From Farysia itapuensis (lineage: Eukaryota; Basidiomycota; Ustilaginomycetes; Ustilaginales; Ustilaginaceae), in NCBI GenBank assembly GCA_023212645.1, contig JALBYC010000010.1, positions 186,001 to 250,000 of the forward strand: a DNA stretch of 64,000 nucleotides, in the 5' to 3' direction. Below are positions 25,777-37,700 of this stretch, one piece after another (the stretch's first letter is position 1; the number at the start of each line of letters is the position of its first letter). The notes beneath the pieces were generated by a model. That model was not told the origin of the DNA. It worked only from the letters and a program-made list of their open reading frames with translations, and did not search any database. Position numbers and translations under genes: made by a program.

Positions 25777-28335
25777 CTATATGCGTAATGATCGGACGTG
25801 TCGAACTTCGGCCATGGACAACCGCCAGCTGATGCCAGACGAGACCGCGTTCTGGTACAAGTCCTGCTCGTTTTCTGAGTCGTCTAAGTTGAGTACGTAG
25901 GAGATTTGTTGTAGACGCGTGAACTTGTCGCGAATAGGTGCTTGAGTCTGGTCGGTGAGGAATGCAATAATGTTGCGCAAGTCCTTGTCGAACTTTAGCG
26001 CGCCAAGTTCAGAGAAGCGGATGGTGGCTGAGGGCGAAGACGGCGAAAGGATCATATTTTCCCAGGGCTGTAGGACGGTGTCAAGACCCATCGAGACGTA
26101 TGCGTCAGTGTTGGACGCTGTGAAAGCCCCAGACACGAAAGGACCAAAAAGATGTTCCCAACCTTTCACGAACCTTCGTCGGAGCAAGTCGCGAGCTTCG
26201 GCGTCCGTGTAGGCCTCGTCATCGAGAACATAAGTCGTTTCACGCAAGGCTTCATAGAGCACATTGCGCAGCCTAGCAGCTGTGAGTTGGGTAAACAGAT
26301 GCTCTATCTCGGTGCGTAAAGATGACTTGAAGCGAGAGACGAGCTGCGTGAGGCTGTTGATCATAGACAGCACTTGATCCAGGTCGTCCGTCTCGCCAAA
26401 CAGTCGTGCCATGTTCTGTTCGTTGCCCACGTCCAGTAATACCCTGTTCATGTATTGCGAGCTGACGTCGAGTACGTTGAGGTACGTGATGTAGGTGGTG
26501 CGCATTTCGCGACTCGCCGCTTCCTTTCGCGGACCATCCACTGTCATGGATCCCGAAATGGTGCGCCATAGGTTTTCCATCTTACGGACAACCACCTCTA
26601 TGTACTCCTCTTCAATCACTGTCTTAATCATCTTGACCAACTCGCTGACTACGGAAAGCGAAGAGGTTGACAGTATCCGCGCCAACACTGTTCGGAACAC
26701 GTAGAAAGCGTCATCCAGTATAGAAGAAGTATACGGTTTTGAGATCAAGTCTGGCTGATCAATGCGGAAGGCTTTCTCCAAGCTGTTGCGGAGGTACCAT
26801 GTTTCCAACGGAACGTAGATCTGAGTCATGGACTCAGCTATGCGCTGACCCAGCTGCGAGACAGCGGCAATGTCCTTTTGTGGGGGAAGCATGCTCAAGT
26901 CTGGGTCCTCGCTGCCTGTCAGAGGCTCCACAGAGCTTTGTGATGCAGCACTGTGTCGGCGATCGCTCACTGACAGTCTTCGAAAATCTTTGAGCGGCTC
27001 ACTGGCTTGTGCAGCTCTTTCGTCTTCCAACGACCGCCTTGAAGGGTTCGAATCAGTGCTCGCAGACTGCAGACGAGTATGCAAAAACCTTGCATACAGG
27101 CCCCAGCGCGATGAGATGGCAGCTAGCTCAGACAAAATCTGATTGACCTCTCTTCCGTCAGGACCAGCAGGCTCGTCAAATGAGCTGTTTGCGGTCGAGT
27201 GCCCAAGGGCCGGACTGGACGTCCGTGCTGGGTTGTTGAAAGAAGCTTTGATAAAGGAAGTGCCTTTGACAGCTGCTGCACTTGCTGCTGGCGTGCTGAA
27301 CTTGTAAGCTTTCACATCCTCGATCTTTCTGACAACGGCACGTTCTTCTCGCCAGGAGTCGAGGATTCTACATCCCAGGCGGTCGCACTCGTCCTGAATG
27401 CCAGGCATGACGCCCTGGCCAAAATGACCGCTACCGTAGTGACGGTCGACGACAGGTTGATGCTGGTCGACGAGCATGGCCAAGTGCTCGAAGAGACTGG
27501 TAATCAGATGAGCATAGTGTGTCGGAGACTGCGCCTTGCCTGCTCCGAGCGCCTCGGTGATGGTGCGACCCTTTTCACGCACCATTGACCTTGCGAAAGA
27601 GCTGTAGACATCTAGGCCTTCCTTTTTCCAGCCTACTTGTGGGAATAGCTTGAAGAATCGAGACGCTTCTTTCTCGTTGCGCTCCTGCGTGGAATGAATG
27701 AAGGCTTCTGTAAACGCTTTCAGCATCGTTTTTCGAAGTTCTAGAAGAGTGACTTCCGGTGACTCAGGTAGATCAGTGGTTGGCACCATTGCGGCGGCAA
27801 ATTTGGACTGACGGACTTCGGGATCGATTGCTAGTGCTCGACGGCAGTGCATCGTGGCCATGTCCCAGTCCTGATACTCCACGGCGTTGGCGAGAAGACT
27901 TAGGGAAGACTTGAGCTCGGCTACCTTGACTGCCCATGCGGCAGCCTGAGCTATGCGCTTGCGCTCTTCATCTAGCACCCTCACTCGCTCCGATATACGT
28001 TTGGCTACCGACGCCGAGCCTTGCAAGCGTGTGTTGAGGACAGAAGCTTCTTCCTGGACGACCTCGAGCTGCAGAGCAAGACCAGAGATACTGCGTTTGG
28101 CGTCTGCCACCACCGGTTCGGATTCTTCGAACAAGGCGACGAGCTCCTGCTCGAGGGAGGCAGAGTATTGAGATAGCTCTGACAAGGCTTGGACGACGGA
28201 CGACCGAGTCGTCAATGTTGCTGGATCGGGCAAGGAGGAGCCATGACGGGTGATGTCTGGCTCGGAGTCTCGAGACGAAGGGCCTGGTGCATCTAGGACA
28301 TTTCCAGCTATTGATCCGCTCCTGCTGGCCAGCAT
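25777..28335 (-). CDS. COG4: Conserved oligomeric Golgi complex subunit 4
   Basis: Lobe A subunit of the COG tether for retrograde intra-Golgi vesicles. The 852-residue intronless product begins with an N-terminal coiled-coil region (SQYSASLEQELVALFEES). The classical COG4 segment ALAIDPEVRQSKFAAAMVPT is followed by FFKLFPQVGWKKEGLDVYSS. A Ser-rich insert at about 350-450 separates it from the helical C-terminal part (QIYVPLETWYLRNSLEKAF, DDAFYVFRTVLARIL, ending in helical bundles to SLRI). The central low-complexity insert is longer than in animals. The divergent neighbour RVB2 starts 242 bases away. Confidence 0.92.
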   Translation of the reverse strand: MLASRSGSIAGNVLDAPGPSSRDSEPDITRHGSSLPDPATLTTRSSVVQALSELSQYSASLEQELVALFEESEPVVADAKRSISGLALQLEVVQEEASVLNTRLQGSASVAKRISERVRVLDEERKRIAQAAAWAVKVAELKSSLSLLANAVEYQDWDMATMHCRRALAIDPEVRQSKFAAAMVPTTDLPESPEVTLLELRKTMLKAFTEAFIHSTQERNEKEASRFFKLFPQVGWKKEGLDVYSSFARSMVREKGRTITEALGAGKAQSPTHYAHLITSLFEHLAMLVDQHQPVVDRHYGSGHFGQGVMPGIQDECDRLGCRILDSWREERAVVRKIEDVKAYKFSTPAASAAAVKGTSFIKASFNNPARTSSPALGHSTANSSFDEPAGPDGREVNQILSELAAISSRWGLYARFLHTRLQSASTDSNPSRRSLEDERAAQASEPLKDFRRLSVSDRRHSAASQSSVEPLTGSEDPDLSMLPPQKDIAAVSQLGQRIAESMTQIYVPLETWYLRNSLEKAFRIDQPDLISKPYTSSILDDAFYVFRTVLARILSTSSLSVVSELVKMIKTVIEEEYIEVVVRKMENLWRTISGSMTVDGPRKEAASREMRTTYITYLNVLDVSSQYMNRVLLDVGNEQNMARLFGETDDLDQVLSMINSLTQLVSRFKSSLRTEIEHLFTQLTAARLRNVLYEALRETTYVLDDEAYTDAEARDLLRRRFVKGWEHLFGPFVSGAFTASNTDAYVSMGLDTVLQPWENMILSPSSPSATIRFSELGALKFDKDLRNIIAFLTDQTQAPIRDKFTRLQQISYVLNLDDSENEQDLYQNAVSSGISWRLSMAEVRHVRSLRI

Positions 28336-28493
28336 GGATGGAGGACAGATGCCACACTACAACCAAGCGAGGTGCATTGGTGGTTGAAGGCGTACTGTGA
28401 CTTCTTCCAAGATTTGGTCTGCACGGTTGCACGCTTAAGCACGCTTACACGCTTTGCACGCGCGCACGCTTCGTGAACAAAATTGCAACCTAA

Positions 28494-30014
<1,521 letters not shown>

Positions 30015-30358
30015 TTCTTCATGCTCAATGCCTGTACTTTTAGAGTCTCCTCCCAATGCAAACCGTCTTGCCTGAGCATGTATGGTCATCTGAGCTTTTG
30101 ATGTTGTATAGCTTGTGTAGGCGCGGTAGGCTTTGAATTCATTTGAGATTTTTTTAATTTTTCTAATTTTTTAGCCGCAGTATCAGACCGATCTGACACT
30201 TGAAGTCATTTTTCAAAACATTTTGACGGTGATCGACAAGCCAGATCGACTGAGCGGCGGCTTTATCGCCTGCTGATCACGTTTCTATTCCTTTCTCCAC
30301 CATACCAACGACTTCACGACTGGCGTCAATCGAGAGCGGACAAGTGACGCGAGCAACC
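30015..30358. other. Intergenic region between RVB2 and mS38
   Basis: The spacer is 344 bases between same-strand genes. It holds an A/T-rich tract near 30145..30175, likely the RVB2 3' end, then the mS38 promoter. No other gene is visible. Confidence 0.5.
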
Positions 30359-31771
30359 ATGCGTGGTCGCTCTATTCATGCAAGGTCAATCCTGCGTCAA
30401 GTCGGCGCACAACGTAGCGTTGCTCCGACAATAGCGCCGCCTTCGACTGTAGCTCGGGCGTCTCCCAGTTCTCGAGGGTTCATTTCGACGTGCGAATCTC
30501 GCTCTCCCAGGCCGACAGCTAGAAGAGCTCTGAACTCAAGTATTTCTGCATCATCATCATCATCATCATCTTCTTCGTCTTCGTCAAAGGCATCATCTGC
30601 CAGCTCAGGATCTTCTGCATCTTCGCCGCCATCCAGTGGTGGGAACTCTTCCTCGTCTAACGCAAGTACATCGCCAACAACGTCCAGCGTTTCTTCAGGT
30701 GGTCAAACTAGCAAGTCATCTGCAGCTCTGGTGAAAGGCAAGAGTCTCACATCCCGACTCAAGGGTGTCTCACCCGCCAACCCACCTCCCTCTTCTCTCG
30801 GCAAAGTAGCTTGGGAAAGCTTTTTCTCCAACGGCAGACCTCTGCTGCAACATGAACTGCTTCCAGCGAAAAGCAAACGAAGCGGGGGTCAGTCCCATGG
30901 AGAGTCGAGCCATGGGATGTTCACGGGCAGCATGAATGCCCATGGCGCATTCGGCAAGTTCGCCTTGGACTCGCAAATGCACTGGCGCAGGAGAATCTCT
31001 GGTATCGACTTTGAACGCTTTGAACAGCTGATCGAAGGTCTTGCGAAGACGGACGAGGCAACAGCTCCTGCAGACGCGAAAGACGCGAGGAGAGCACAAC
31101 TTCACTCAATGTTCCGACCCGAGTCAGATCGCGTGGCGATCGAGTCCGCCAAACTAGAGGCAGAAGAGCGACTCAAGGAAGAGGAAGAGGACGCTGTTCA
31201 TTATGCTCTTGAGCGTGGCGAAGACCCCGAAGCTGCACGCAAGCTGGGCGCTGAGGCCGATCTCATCATTCTAGGAGAGCCAACGGGACCCAACCCAGAG
31301 TGGGCTCGTGGGGTCGCGCTCCATCTTGCTGAGAATTGCCGAGCTCACGAAGCACCCGCACCACCACGAATGCAAGGTGACTCCGAAGTATCCGCAGCAG
31401 CACAAGGGCAAGATGCGATCTACGATCTGGAGTCCAGCCCAGATGGCAGCCTCATGATTCCGGGCGATCGTATCCACTTTTTCACCGACGATGACCCAAA
31501 CCTGATGTTATCGCACGCTATGGTACAGACCTCGTTGCCCCTCGCTCTCAAGTGGGACGCCCTCGTGGCCAAGATGGACGCAGCCACGCTCGACGACCCG
31601 AGCACATCCTATGCAAAGCTCATTGACTTGACTCGACTCAACGCCAAGCTTGACAGAGACGAAGTGATGCTGGACAGCACACGACGAAAGCGCAAGAAAA
31701 AGATGCGCAAGCACAAGTACAAGAAGTTGCGCAAGCTGCAACGCCCCGAACGTCAGAAGCTGAAGAAGTAG
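30359..31771 (+). CDS. COX24: Mitochondrial ribosomal protein mS38 (COX24/AURKAIP1 family) with long N-terminal extension
   Basis: Small basic mitoribosome protein at the mRNA channel; yeast Cox24 is needed for cytochrome oxidase synthesis. The diagnostic part is the extreme C-terminus: VMLDSTRRKRKKKMRKHKYK, then KLRKLQRPERQKLKK, matching the RKRRxKMxKHKxKKLRK signature. The protein is 470 residues, far longer than the family's usual 110-200. The N-terminus is Arg/Ser-rich, as for mitochondrial import, and contains a long Ser homopolymer from a TCA/TCT repeat (about residues 66-78). The middle part (150-440) has AWESFFSNGRPLLQHELL and is unassigned. The ATG at 30359 is the first in frame. Confident on the C-terminal domain, less on the rest. 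Confidence 0.82.
   Translation: MRGRSIHARSILRQVGAQRSVAPTIAPPSTVARASPSSRGFISTCESRSPRPTARRALNSSISASSSSSSSSSSSSKASSASSGSSASSPPSSGGNSSSSNASTSPTTSSVSSGGQTSKSSAALVKGKSLTSRLKGVSPANPPPSSLGKVAWESFFSNGRPLLQHELLPAKSKRSGGQSHGESSHGMFTGSMNAHGAFGKFALDSQMHWRRRISGIDFERFEQLIEGLAKTDEATAPADAKDARRAQLHSMFRPESDRVAIESAKLEAEERLKEEEEDAVHYALERGEDPEAARKLGAEADLIILGEPTGPNPEWARGVALHLAENCRAHEAPAPPRMQGDSEVSAAAQGQDAIYDLESSPDGSLMIPGDRIHFFTDDDPNLMLSHAMVQTSLPLALKWDALVAKMDAATLDDPSTSYAKLIDLTRLNAKLDRDEVMLDSTRRKRKKKMRKHKYKKLRKLQRPERQKLKK
30549..30570 (+). repeat. Trinucleotide microsatellite (CAT/TCA)n inside the mS38 gene
   Basis: Seven CAT units read in frame as consecutive Ser (TCA) codons of the mitochondrial leader region; TCT/TCG Ser codons continue it. 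Length may vary between strains. Confidence 0.8.
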
Positions 31772-32090
31772 AGTCTATGCACAATGCCCTCCAATCAACT
31801 ACTCGATAAGATGAAGTCTTTATTTGAGCGCAAGAAGTGGGGTCTAGCGTGTTTGTATCCCGGTCAAAGAGACGGACAGCACAGCATTTGATGGACTGGA
31901 TTGGATTACAAGCAGGTGGAATTCCCGGAATTCAAAACAATACATTCCTGCGCTATTTTTATGTGTCTTGACCGGCCCACTGCGCCGAGGCCGTTTGCGA
32001 GAGTGAGATTCGCGCCTTTCTCGTCCGTCCCGCTCACCCCTTTTCTCCCCTCAGTTCGTCTTCACATCCATCCACCTATACCCATACACA
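31772..32090. other. Intergenic region before SSO1 with a short inverted repeat
   Basis: The 319-base spacer contains GAATTCC-C-GGAATTC at 31919..31933 (7-bp arms, one base between) about 160 bases before the syntaxin ATG. A pyrimidine-rich tract lies just before the ATG. No gene seen. Confidence 0.55.
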
Positions 32091-33480
32091 ATGGCTCGAG
32101 ACCGTCTCGCGGCCATGAGGGTGAGTACGCCGGTCAGATTCATGGCTAAAGTATCTGGTTGCTAACCCTTTGCGTCTATGATCTCAGGCCCAACAGGCTG
32201 GTGGCTACGGTGGCTATGGAGGGGGTAACAACGGTTATGGTGATCACTCGTATCCCACGCAGCAACAGCAGCAGCAGCCGGGTGCGCCCTATGCTCAGCA
32301 GCAGCAACCTACCTATGCGCCTCCTCCGCCGCAAAACAATGGGTATGGGCAGCCAGCTGCTGGCTTCAACGCTCAGCAACCCCAGGCTGGATTTGCACCA
32401 CAGCCAGCCGCCGGATACGGCCAGCAGCCTCAACAAGCGTATGGTCAGCAGCCCCAAGCTGGATATGGACAAATGCCAACAGCGCAGCCAGATGCCTACG
32501 GAGGTGCCGCACCAGGCGCGTACGAGATGCAGAACGTCAACACCGAAAAGACCGGCGGCGATATGAACTCGTTCTTCAACGACATCTCGGAGATTCAGGA
32601 CACGATCCGCATGATTGATGAAAACGTCAACAAGATTTCTGACTTGCATTCACGGTCGCTCAACAACATGGATGAAGCCTCTGCGCAATACGCCGAACAG
32701 CAACTCGCAACCATCCAGCAAGAAACTTCTACATTGACCAACGGCGTCAAGAACCGCATCAAGATTCTTGAGTCCCAGACAAAGCGAGTACCCGCTGGTG
32801 GCGACAAGAATGTACGCAACACCCAAATTGGCGCCGTCAAGAACCGTTTCAAGGAGACCATTCAGCGATACCAGCAGGTAGAGCAGAACTATCGACAAAA
32901 GTACCGTGCCCGTGCTGAGCGTCAGTTCCGCATTGTAAAGCCAGATGCATCGCAACAGGAGATCAAGGCTGCACTCGACGACGATCAGAACGGTCAGATC
33001 TTCTCACAAGCGCTGCTCAACAGTAACCGACACGGCGAGGCCCGCGGGGCGCTACGCGAAGTACAGGAACGCCACGAAGACATTAAGCGGATCGAACGCA
33101 CCATTACCGAACTCGCACAACTGTTCAACGAAATGTCGATTCTCGTCGACGAGCAAGATGATGCGCTTAACGTTATCCAGGAACAGGGCGGACAGGTGGA
33201 GACCGACATGCAACAGGGCTTGCAACACACAAACAAGGCCGTCGACTCTGCACGTAAGGCCCGCAAAAAGCGCTGGATCTGCTTCTGGCTCCTGATCATC
33301 ATCCTCGTTGTCATTGCTGCTGTCGTCGTCGGTGTCGTCTGCTCTAAAGGTCTTTGCAGCAGTAACAACAACAATAATAACCGAAGATCGCTCGTCACAC
33401 GTAGCGTTCACTACCTCGAAGCGCGAATGGTGCCAGAGGAGCGAGCAGTTGCCATGCTTTTACCTGATCTGGGTTTCTAG
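32091..33480 (+). CDS. SSO1: Plasma-membrane t-SNARE (syntaxin, SSO1-like) with prion-like N-terminus, two exons
   Basis: Qa-SNARE for exocytosis. A 30-base first exon (32091..32120, MARDRLAAMR) and exon 32188..33480 (67-base intron, GTGAGT donor, CTCAG acceptor) give 440 residues. After the start, about 110 residues are rich in Gly, Tyr, Gln, Pro and Ala (repeats such as GYGQQPQQAYGQQPQ). The Habc domain follows from about 150 (FFNDISEIQDTIRMIDENVN). The SNARE motif is near 310-365 (LAQLFNEMSILVDEQDDALN, then TNKAVDSARKARKK), and the transmembrane helix is at about 372-394 (WICFWLLIIILVVIAAVVV). About 45 residues extend beyond the helix outside the cell, starting CSKGLCSSNNNNNN. Both end extensions are unusual for yeast Sso1. 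Confidence 0.93.
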
Positions 33481-33764
33481 GGCCTTTCTCCCTCTTCACA
33501 CTCTTTACCAATCGTCTTCGGTTCAAACATGCTTTCGTTTTCTTCTTTCCTTTTGGTTTCGTGGGAGGTCGTTTCTCCGCATCCCCGTTTCATCTTGTAC
33601 ATAGGTTCTCGCGCTTGTCATCCCCCGTTTGGGAAACCACTGTTCACCGAGTAATGTGTCCGAGTGTGAGTCTTTAGCTGATCGTGAGTTGTGCTTGAAT
33701 TACTACCACCATTGTTCTGCTTTCCAGGGTCCTGTAATTGGAAGCGCCCGGGGGCAAAGGCTGC

Positions 33765-34658
33765 ATGATGACCCAGGCAGCGTCCGCCAACAACAGACTC
33801 CTGAGTCTGACCCCGCAAGAGACCCGTTACTACCTCGACGCGTACCGCGATGCAATTTGCGACAAGTCGACCGCCAGTACCGCGGGGAGTAAGGGCCGGA
33901 AGGGCGTTGAGGCGCTAGCATCCCTCGACGAGTGGTACCAGGGCATTCCTCAAATTACAGCGGAGGAGAGCCCAAAGGATGACGCAGCATGTGCGGGGAT
34001 CCGTACTAAGGCAGACCTAGTGCGCTTGATGCGCTGGAAGCTGGCACGGGAGAAGTTCCGACCGACGCTGATGTCTCTCATCGAATCCAACACGGAAACT
34101 GTCGTGCAGGAGGTTCTTAAGCGTGCGTACGCCTCTCTTCCGCCCCGGACTCTTGACGCCACGCAGGACGTTACGAGCGCGATGATCGGCACGATGAAGG
34201 TCCTTGCCGAGCTGCGAGGCGTTGGCCCCGCCACAGCGTCAGCGATCACAGCAGCTTGGCATCCACTCGGCATCTTTCAAAGCGACGAACTAGCGACCCT
34301 CCTTCTCCCGCTCTTACCTCGTACCAATCCGCCAATCAAGTACGATTGGACGTACTACTCTTCCTTCTATCCAGTCGCTTTCGACACCCTGTGCGGGCTG
34401 CAGTCGTCCAAGGGCAACGACGCTGAGAGCGAATGGTGTGGCAGGACGCTCGAGCGATTAGCTTGGTCCATCGTGCGTAGCCCTGCGTCTGATCTGGAGG
34501 AAGCGAACGGTGGCGAAGGCAATCCCGTAGTCTCGGGAGGGAATACAAACGTAGCAGGGCCGGACAGAAAACCGGCAGAGCGCAAAGGACCCCCAAAATC
34601 AACACCAGGTCCCAAAAGTACTAAAAGAATCAAACGCTCTCCAAGAACACAGACGTAG
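33765..34658 (+). CDS. Conserved hypothetical protein with helix-hairpin-helix-like motif
   Basis: I do not recognise this 297-residue protein. Visible: an N-terminal segment LSLTPQETRYYLDAYRDAIC, a DLVRLMRWKLAREKFRPTLM helix pair, and the hairpin LAELRGVGPATASAITAAWH (LxGVGPATA is a helix-hairpin-helix core as in DNA-binding and glycosylase proteins). No catalytic Asp after the hairpin in glycosylase style is evident. The C-terminus is basic (PKSTKRIKRSPRTQ), fitting nuclear localisation. Two adjacent ATGs at 33765 and 33768 are the first in frame. The 5' leader may hold an intron (CCAG acceptor at 33727). It is in tandem with SSO1 and converges on MOT1, with 61 bases between stops. Confidence 0.6.
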   Translation: MMTQAASANNRLLSLTPQETRYYLDAYRDAICDKSTASTAGSKGRKGVEALASLDEWYQGIPQITAEESPKDDAACAGIRTKADLVRLMRWKLAREKFRPTLMSLIESNTETVVQEVLKRAYASLPPRTLDATQDVTSAMIGTMKVLAELRGVGPATASAITAAWHPLGIFQSDELATLLLPLLPRTNPPIKYDWTYYSSFYPVAFDTLCGLQSSKGNDAESEWCGRTLERLAWSIVRSPASDLEEANGGEGNPVVSGGNTNVAGPDRKPAERKGPPKSTPGPKSTKRIKRSPRTQT

Positions 34659-34719
34659 GACGAACTGCAACAGGTTGGTATGACAAATGGATGCTGCGCA
34701 GTGTAATATAGATGTATGA

Positions 34720-37700
34720 CTAGGTGGAAGCATTTTCGGGCTGCCAGGAGCTCATTTCGCGATACTCGGATTCTTCGGTCTCAGGCTTGTTGTGCATACC
34801 CTCGAGAATTTGTTTTTGCGTGAGCTTGGCTCCGAACTTGCCGTTGTGCTTTGCGCCCTCCTCTGCAGCACCAATTGCGGTACCGCCCTGAGCGTTGAAG
34901 AGGTCCAGAATTTGATCAGTGTCCATGCTGTCAAGCCCCTTGTTTTGCTGATTGACGATACTGCTAGCCACGTTCAGCTTGAAGCGCTGCAGACCCATGA
35001 TCCGGGCTTCGAGTGTGTTCCGCGTGATAAGTCGATAGACATTGACCACTTTTTTCTGACCGAGTCGGTGTGCGCGATCCATGGCCTGCAAATCCTTCAT
35101 CGGATTCCAGTCGTGTTCGACAAAGATGACGGTGTCAGCTCCGGTAAGAGTAAGGCCAAGACCTCCGACTTGAGTCGTCAACAGCAAAACATCGATAGAC
35201 GGGTCGGCATTGAAGGTCTGCACGATCGAGTGTCGCTTGTCGGCTGGCACAGAGCCATCAAGACGCATATATGACACAGAGGGCATGAGCGCTGCAAACA
35301 GGTCCCGCTGAATAATGTCAAGCATCTGCTTCAGCTGACAAAAGATAAGCACGCGGTGTTGCGAGACTGCACTTTCAGACCCAGAAAAGGCGTCCATGCT
35401 ACCGTTGCTCTGCTGTCCACCTTCGCCAGCACTCGACACGCCTATACCGCAATCCAATAACAGCTGGCGGAGAGCTTGGAGTTTCGGAGCATGCGCAATG
35501 TCGGAAAGACTGCCACCATTCTTCGCCAGCTTCTGAACGATCGCATTATGCTTTGCGTTGTCGTCCTGCAATACAAGAGATGGATGATTGACCAGCTTTC
35601 GCATGTACTGCAAGGCCTTGAAGACGTGCTGCTTCTCAGCCGGAGGCTCTTTGGCGGTGGCGGTGGTGCCGGCGAACGCTTCTGCCTCGTCCTCGTCCTG
35701 GTCTTTGCTAAAGTCATCGTACAGCTGTTTCTGTATGTCCGACAAGTCACACTCGATATCTTGGATGATTTTAGGTGGAAGATCATCAAGTACGTCCTCC
35801 TTGAGTCGACGGAGCAAGAATGGAAGCACTTGCTTGTGAAGAGCCTCGAGTGCTAAGGCGGCCGCCTCTTGCTCCTTGGAGCTTAATTTGCCGTCACGGG
35901 AGGCAATGATGGGCTTGCCGAATCGCTCGTGAAATCCTTTTTCCGTACCCAAGAACCCGGGCATCAAGAAGTCAAATAGCGACCAGAGCTCCAATACGTT
36001 GTTCTGGATCGGAGTGCCAGACAGCAGAAGACGGTGATTTGCGCGGATCATCTTGACAGCTTTGGTGGTTTTGGTCTTCGCAGAACGGATGACGTGGCCT
36101 TCGTCGAGGATGCAATAGTTCCAATTGATCTGTGACAGTGCGGCGATGTCGTTGCGCACCACGTCGTAGGACATGACGACAGCGTCGTATTGTCCAATTT
36201 CGCCTTGGAGACGCGAACGTTCGGCGGGAAGGCCCGAGTACAGCAACGGTCGCAGATTGTTGGCATACTGTTTTATTTCGTGACACCAGTGACCGGTAAG
36301 CGTCGGGGGACAGACGACCAGACTTGGCAAAGGCTTGGCGTCGGCAGACTTGGTCAGTCTGTACCTTTCTGCACGTTCGTGGTGCTTCGAGGACAAGATG
36401 CAAATGGACTGCAACGTCTTGCCAAGGCCCATATCATCGCACAAGATGCCGTGCAACTGGTACTTTGCCAGGAAAGCCATCCAGTTGACACCTTCCTGCT
36501 GGTATTTTCGCAGCTTAGCATTGATCTTGACGGGAATAGTGTACGGCTCCACCTTTGAACCATCGAGAAGCTGCATGAGGAACTTGCGTTCGCTGTCTCG
36601 TTTCTGCAACAGGTCCGCAGAGAAGCCAGGTGGATCGGGCAGGCCTGCTTCGAGCGGTACCATCTTGACCAAAGAAGCAAAAGTATTCGTAGCCATCAGG
36701 CGAACCTGTTCGTCGCTATCACTCATTCGACCCAGAACAGGTACAACCAGGAAGATGACGTACGGCAGAATTTTGAGATCAAGCTTCTGTACCGTGTGGT
36801 AGATTAGTTCGATGGCGCCTTGGCGATTCGTAATGGATGCGGCGTCGCCAACCAAGGGCACGATTTCTTCAACAACATGCTTGACTGCTACTTCCGTCAA
36901 GCAGAGACAGACAGCAGCAAAGCACTTTGCCGCCGCAGATCGGATGACGGCAAACTGGCTTTGGATAGCGTAGGTGAGTGATGGCAGCAGTGCCACAACT
37001 TGTTCGCAAAGTGAGCCCTTCAGATTCGGTAGATTGACTTCCAGCACTGCGCAAGCATCGAGCATTGCTTGTCCCACATCGTCTTGTCCTGCAATGGCTG
37101 CGTCTGCTTCCGCAGCTGAAACGCTAAATGTTCGAACAAGAGCAGCGCTCATGCACTCCCACAACATGGGCACTTTGGCGAAGAGCTGTTGATCGAAGAC
37201 GTGTGCAAGCTGAGAAAGTGCGGCGGACGCACCGCGTCGGATGAGCCTACCTTGTCGTACGGCTTCCGTCTCGACAGGCTCATCTTTGGCGGTTCTTCCT
37301 GGTCCCTTTGAGACTACGACGGGCTCTTGCATGCTCAAGATGCCCTGTCGAGCACCTTTGTGATCGGAGAAGATGGCAACTAGGGTCGTGTCCTGGCATA
37401 CAAAGGCGCATAGGTTCTTGACGATCTTGTCGCTCGGGTTCGAACTGGCAGCAGGCGAGACACAGTAGGCAATCAAGTTGGCAATCGAACGAGCCGAGCG
37501 TACTTGAAGGTCTTGATTTTCCTCGAACTTGACGCTGTTCATGATGCTTCGGATCACGGGGTTGAGCTTTGACGGTAACACCTTGAGAGAGATCACGGCT
37601 CCGGCAATTGACGCAAATACTTGAGTATCTTGACGCTCCTTGTTGGCCTGATAGAAGCCAATGGCAGTGATAAGCTTTCGCTGCCGGTCTTCCAACAGAG

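Noticed and set aside
31919..31933. Heat-shock element at the SSO1 inverted repeat
   Set aside because: The GAA/TTC spacing is not the nGAAnnTTCnnGAAn pattern.
33655..33764. Coding upstream exon for the helix-hairpin-helix gene from ATG 33655
   Set aside because: Joining it to the CCAG acceptor at 33727 puts the body out of frame, and the unspliced frame stops at once; a non-coding leader intron is more likely.
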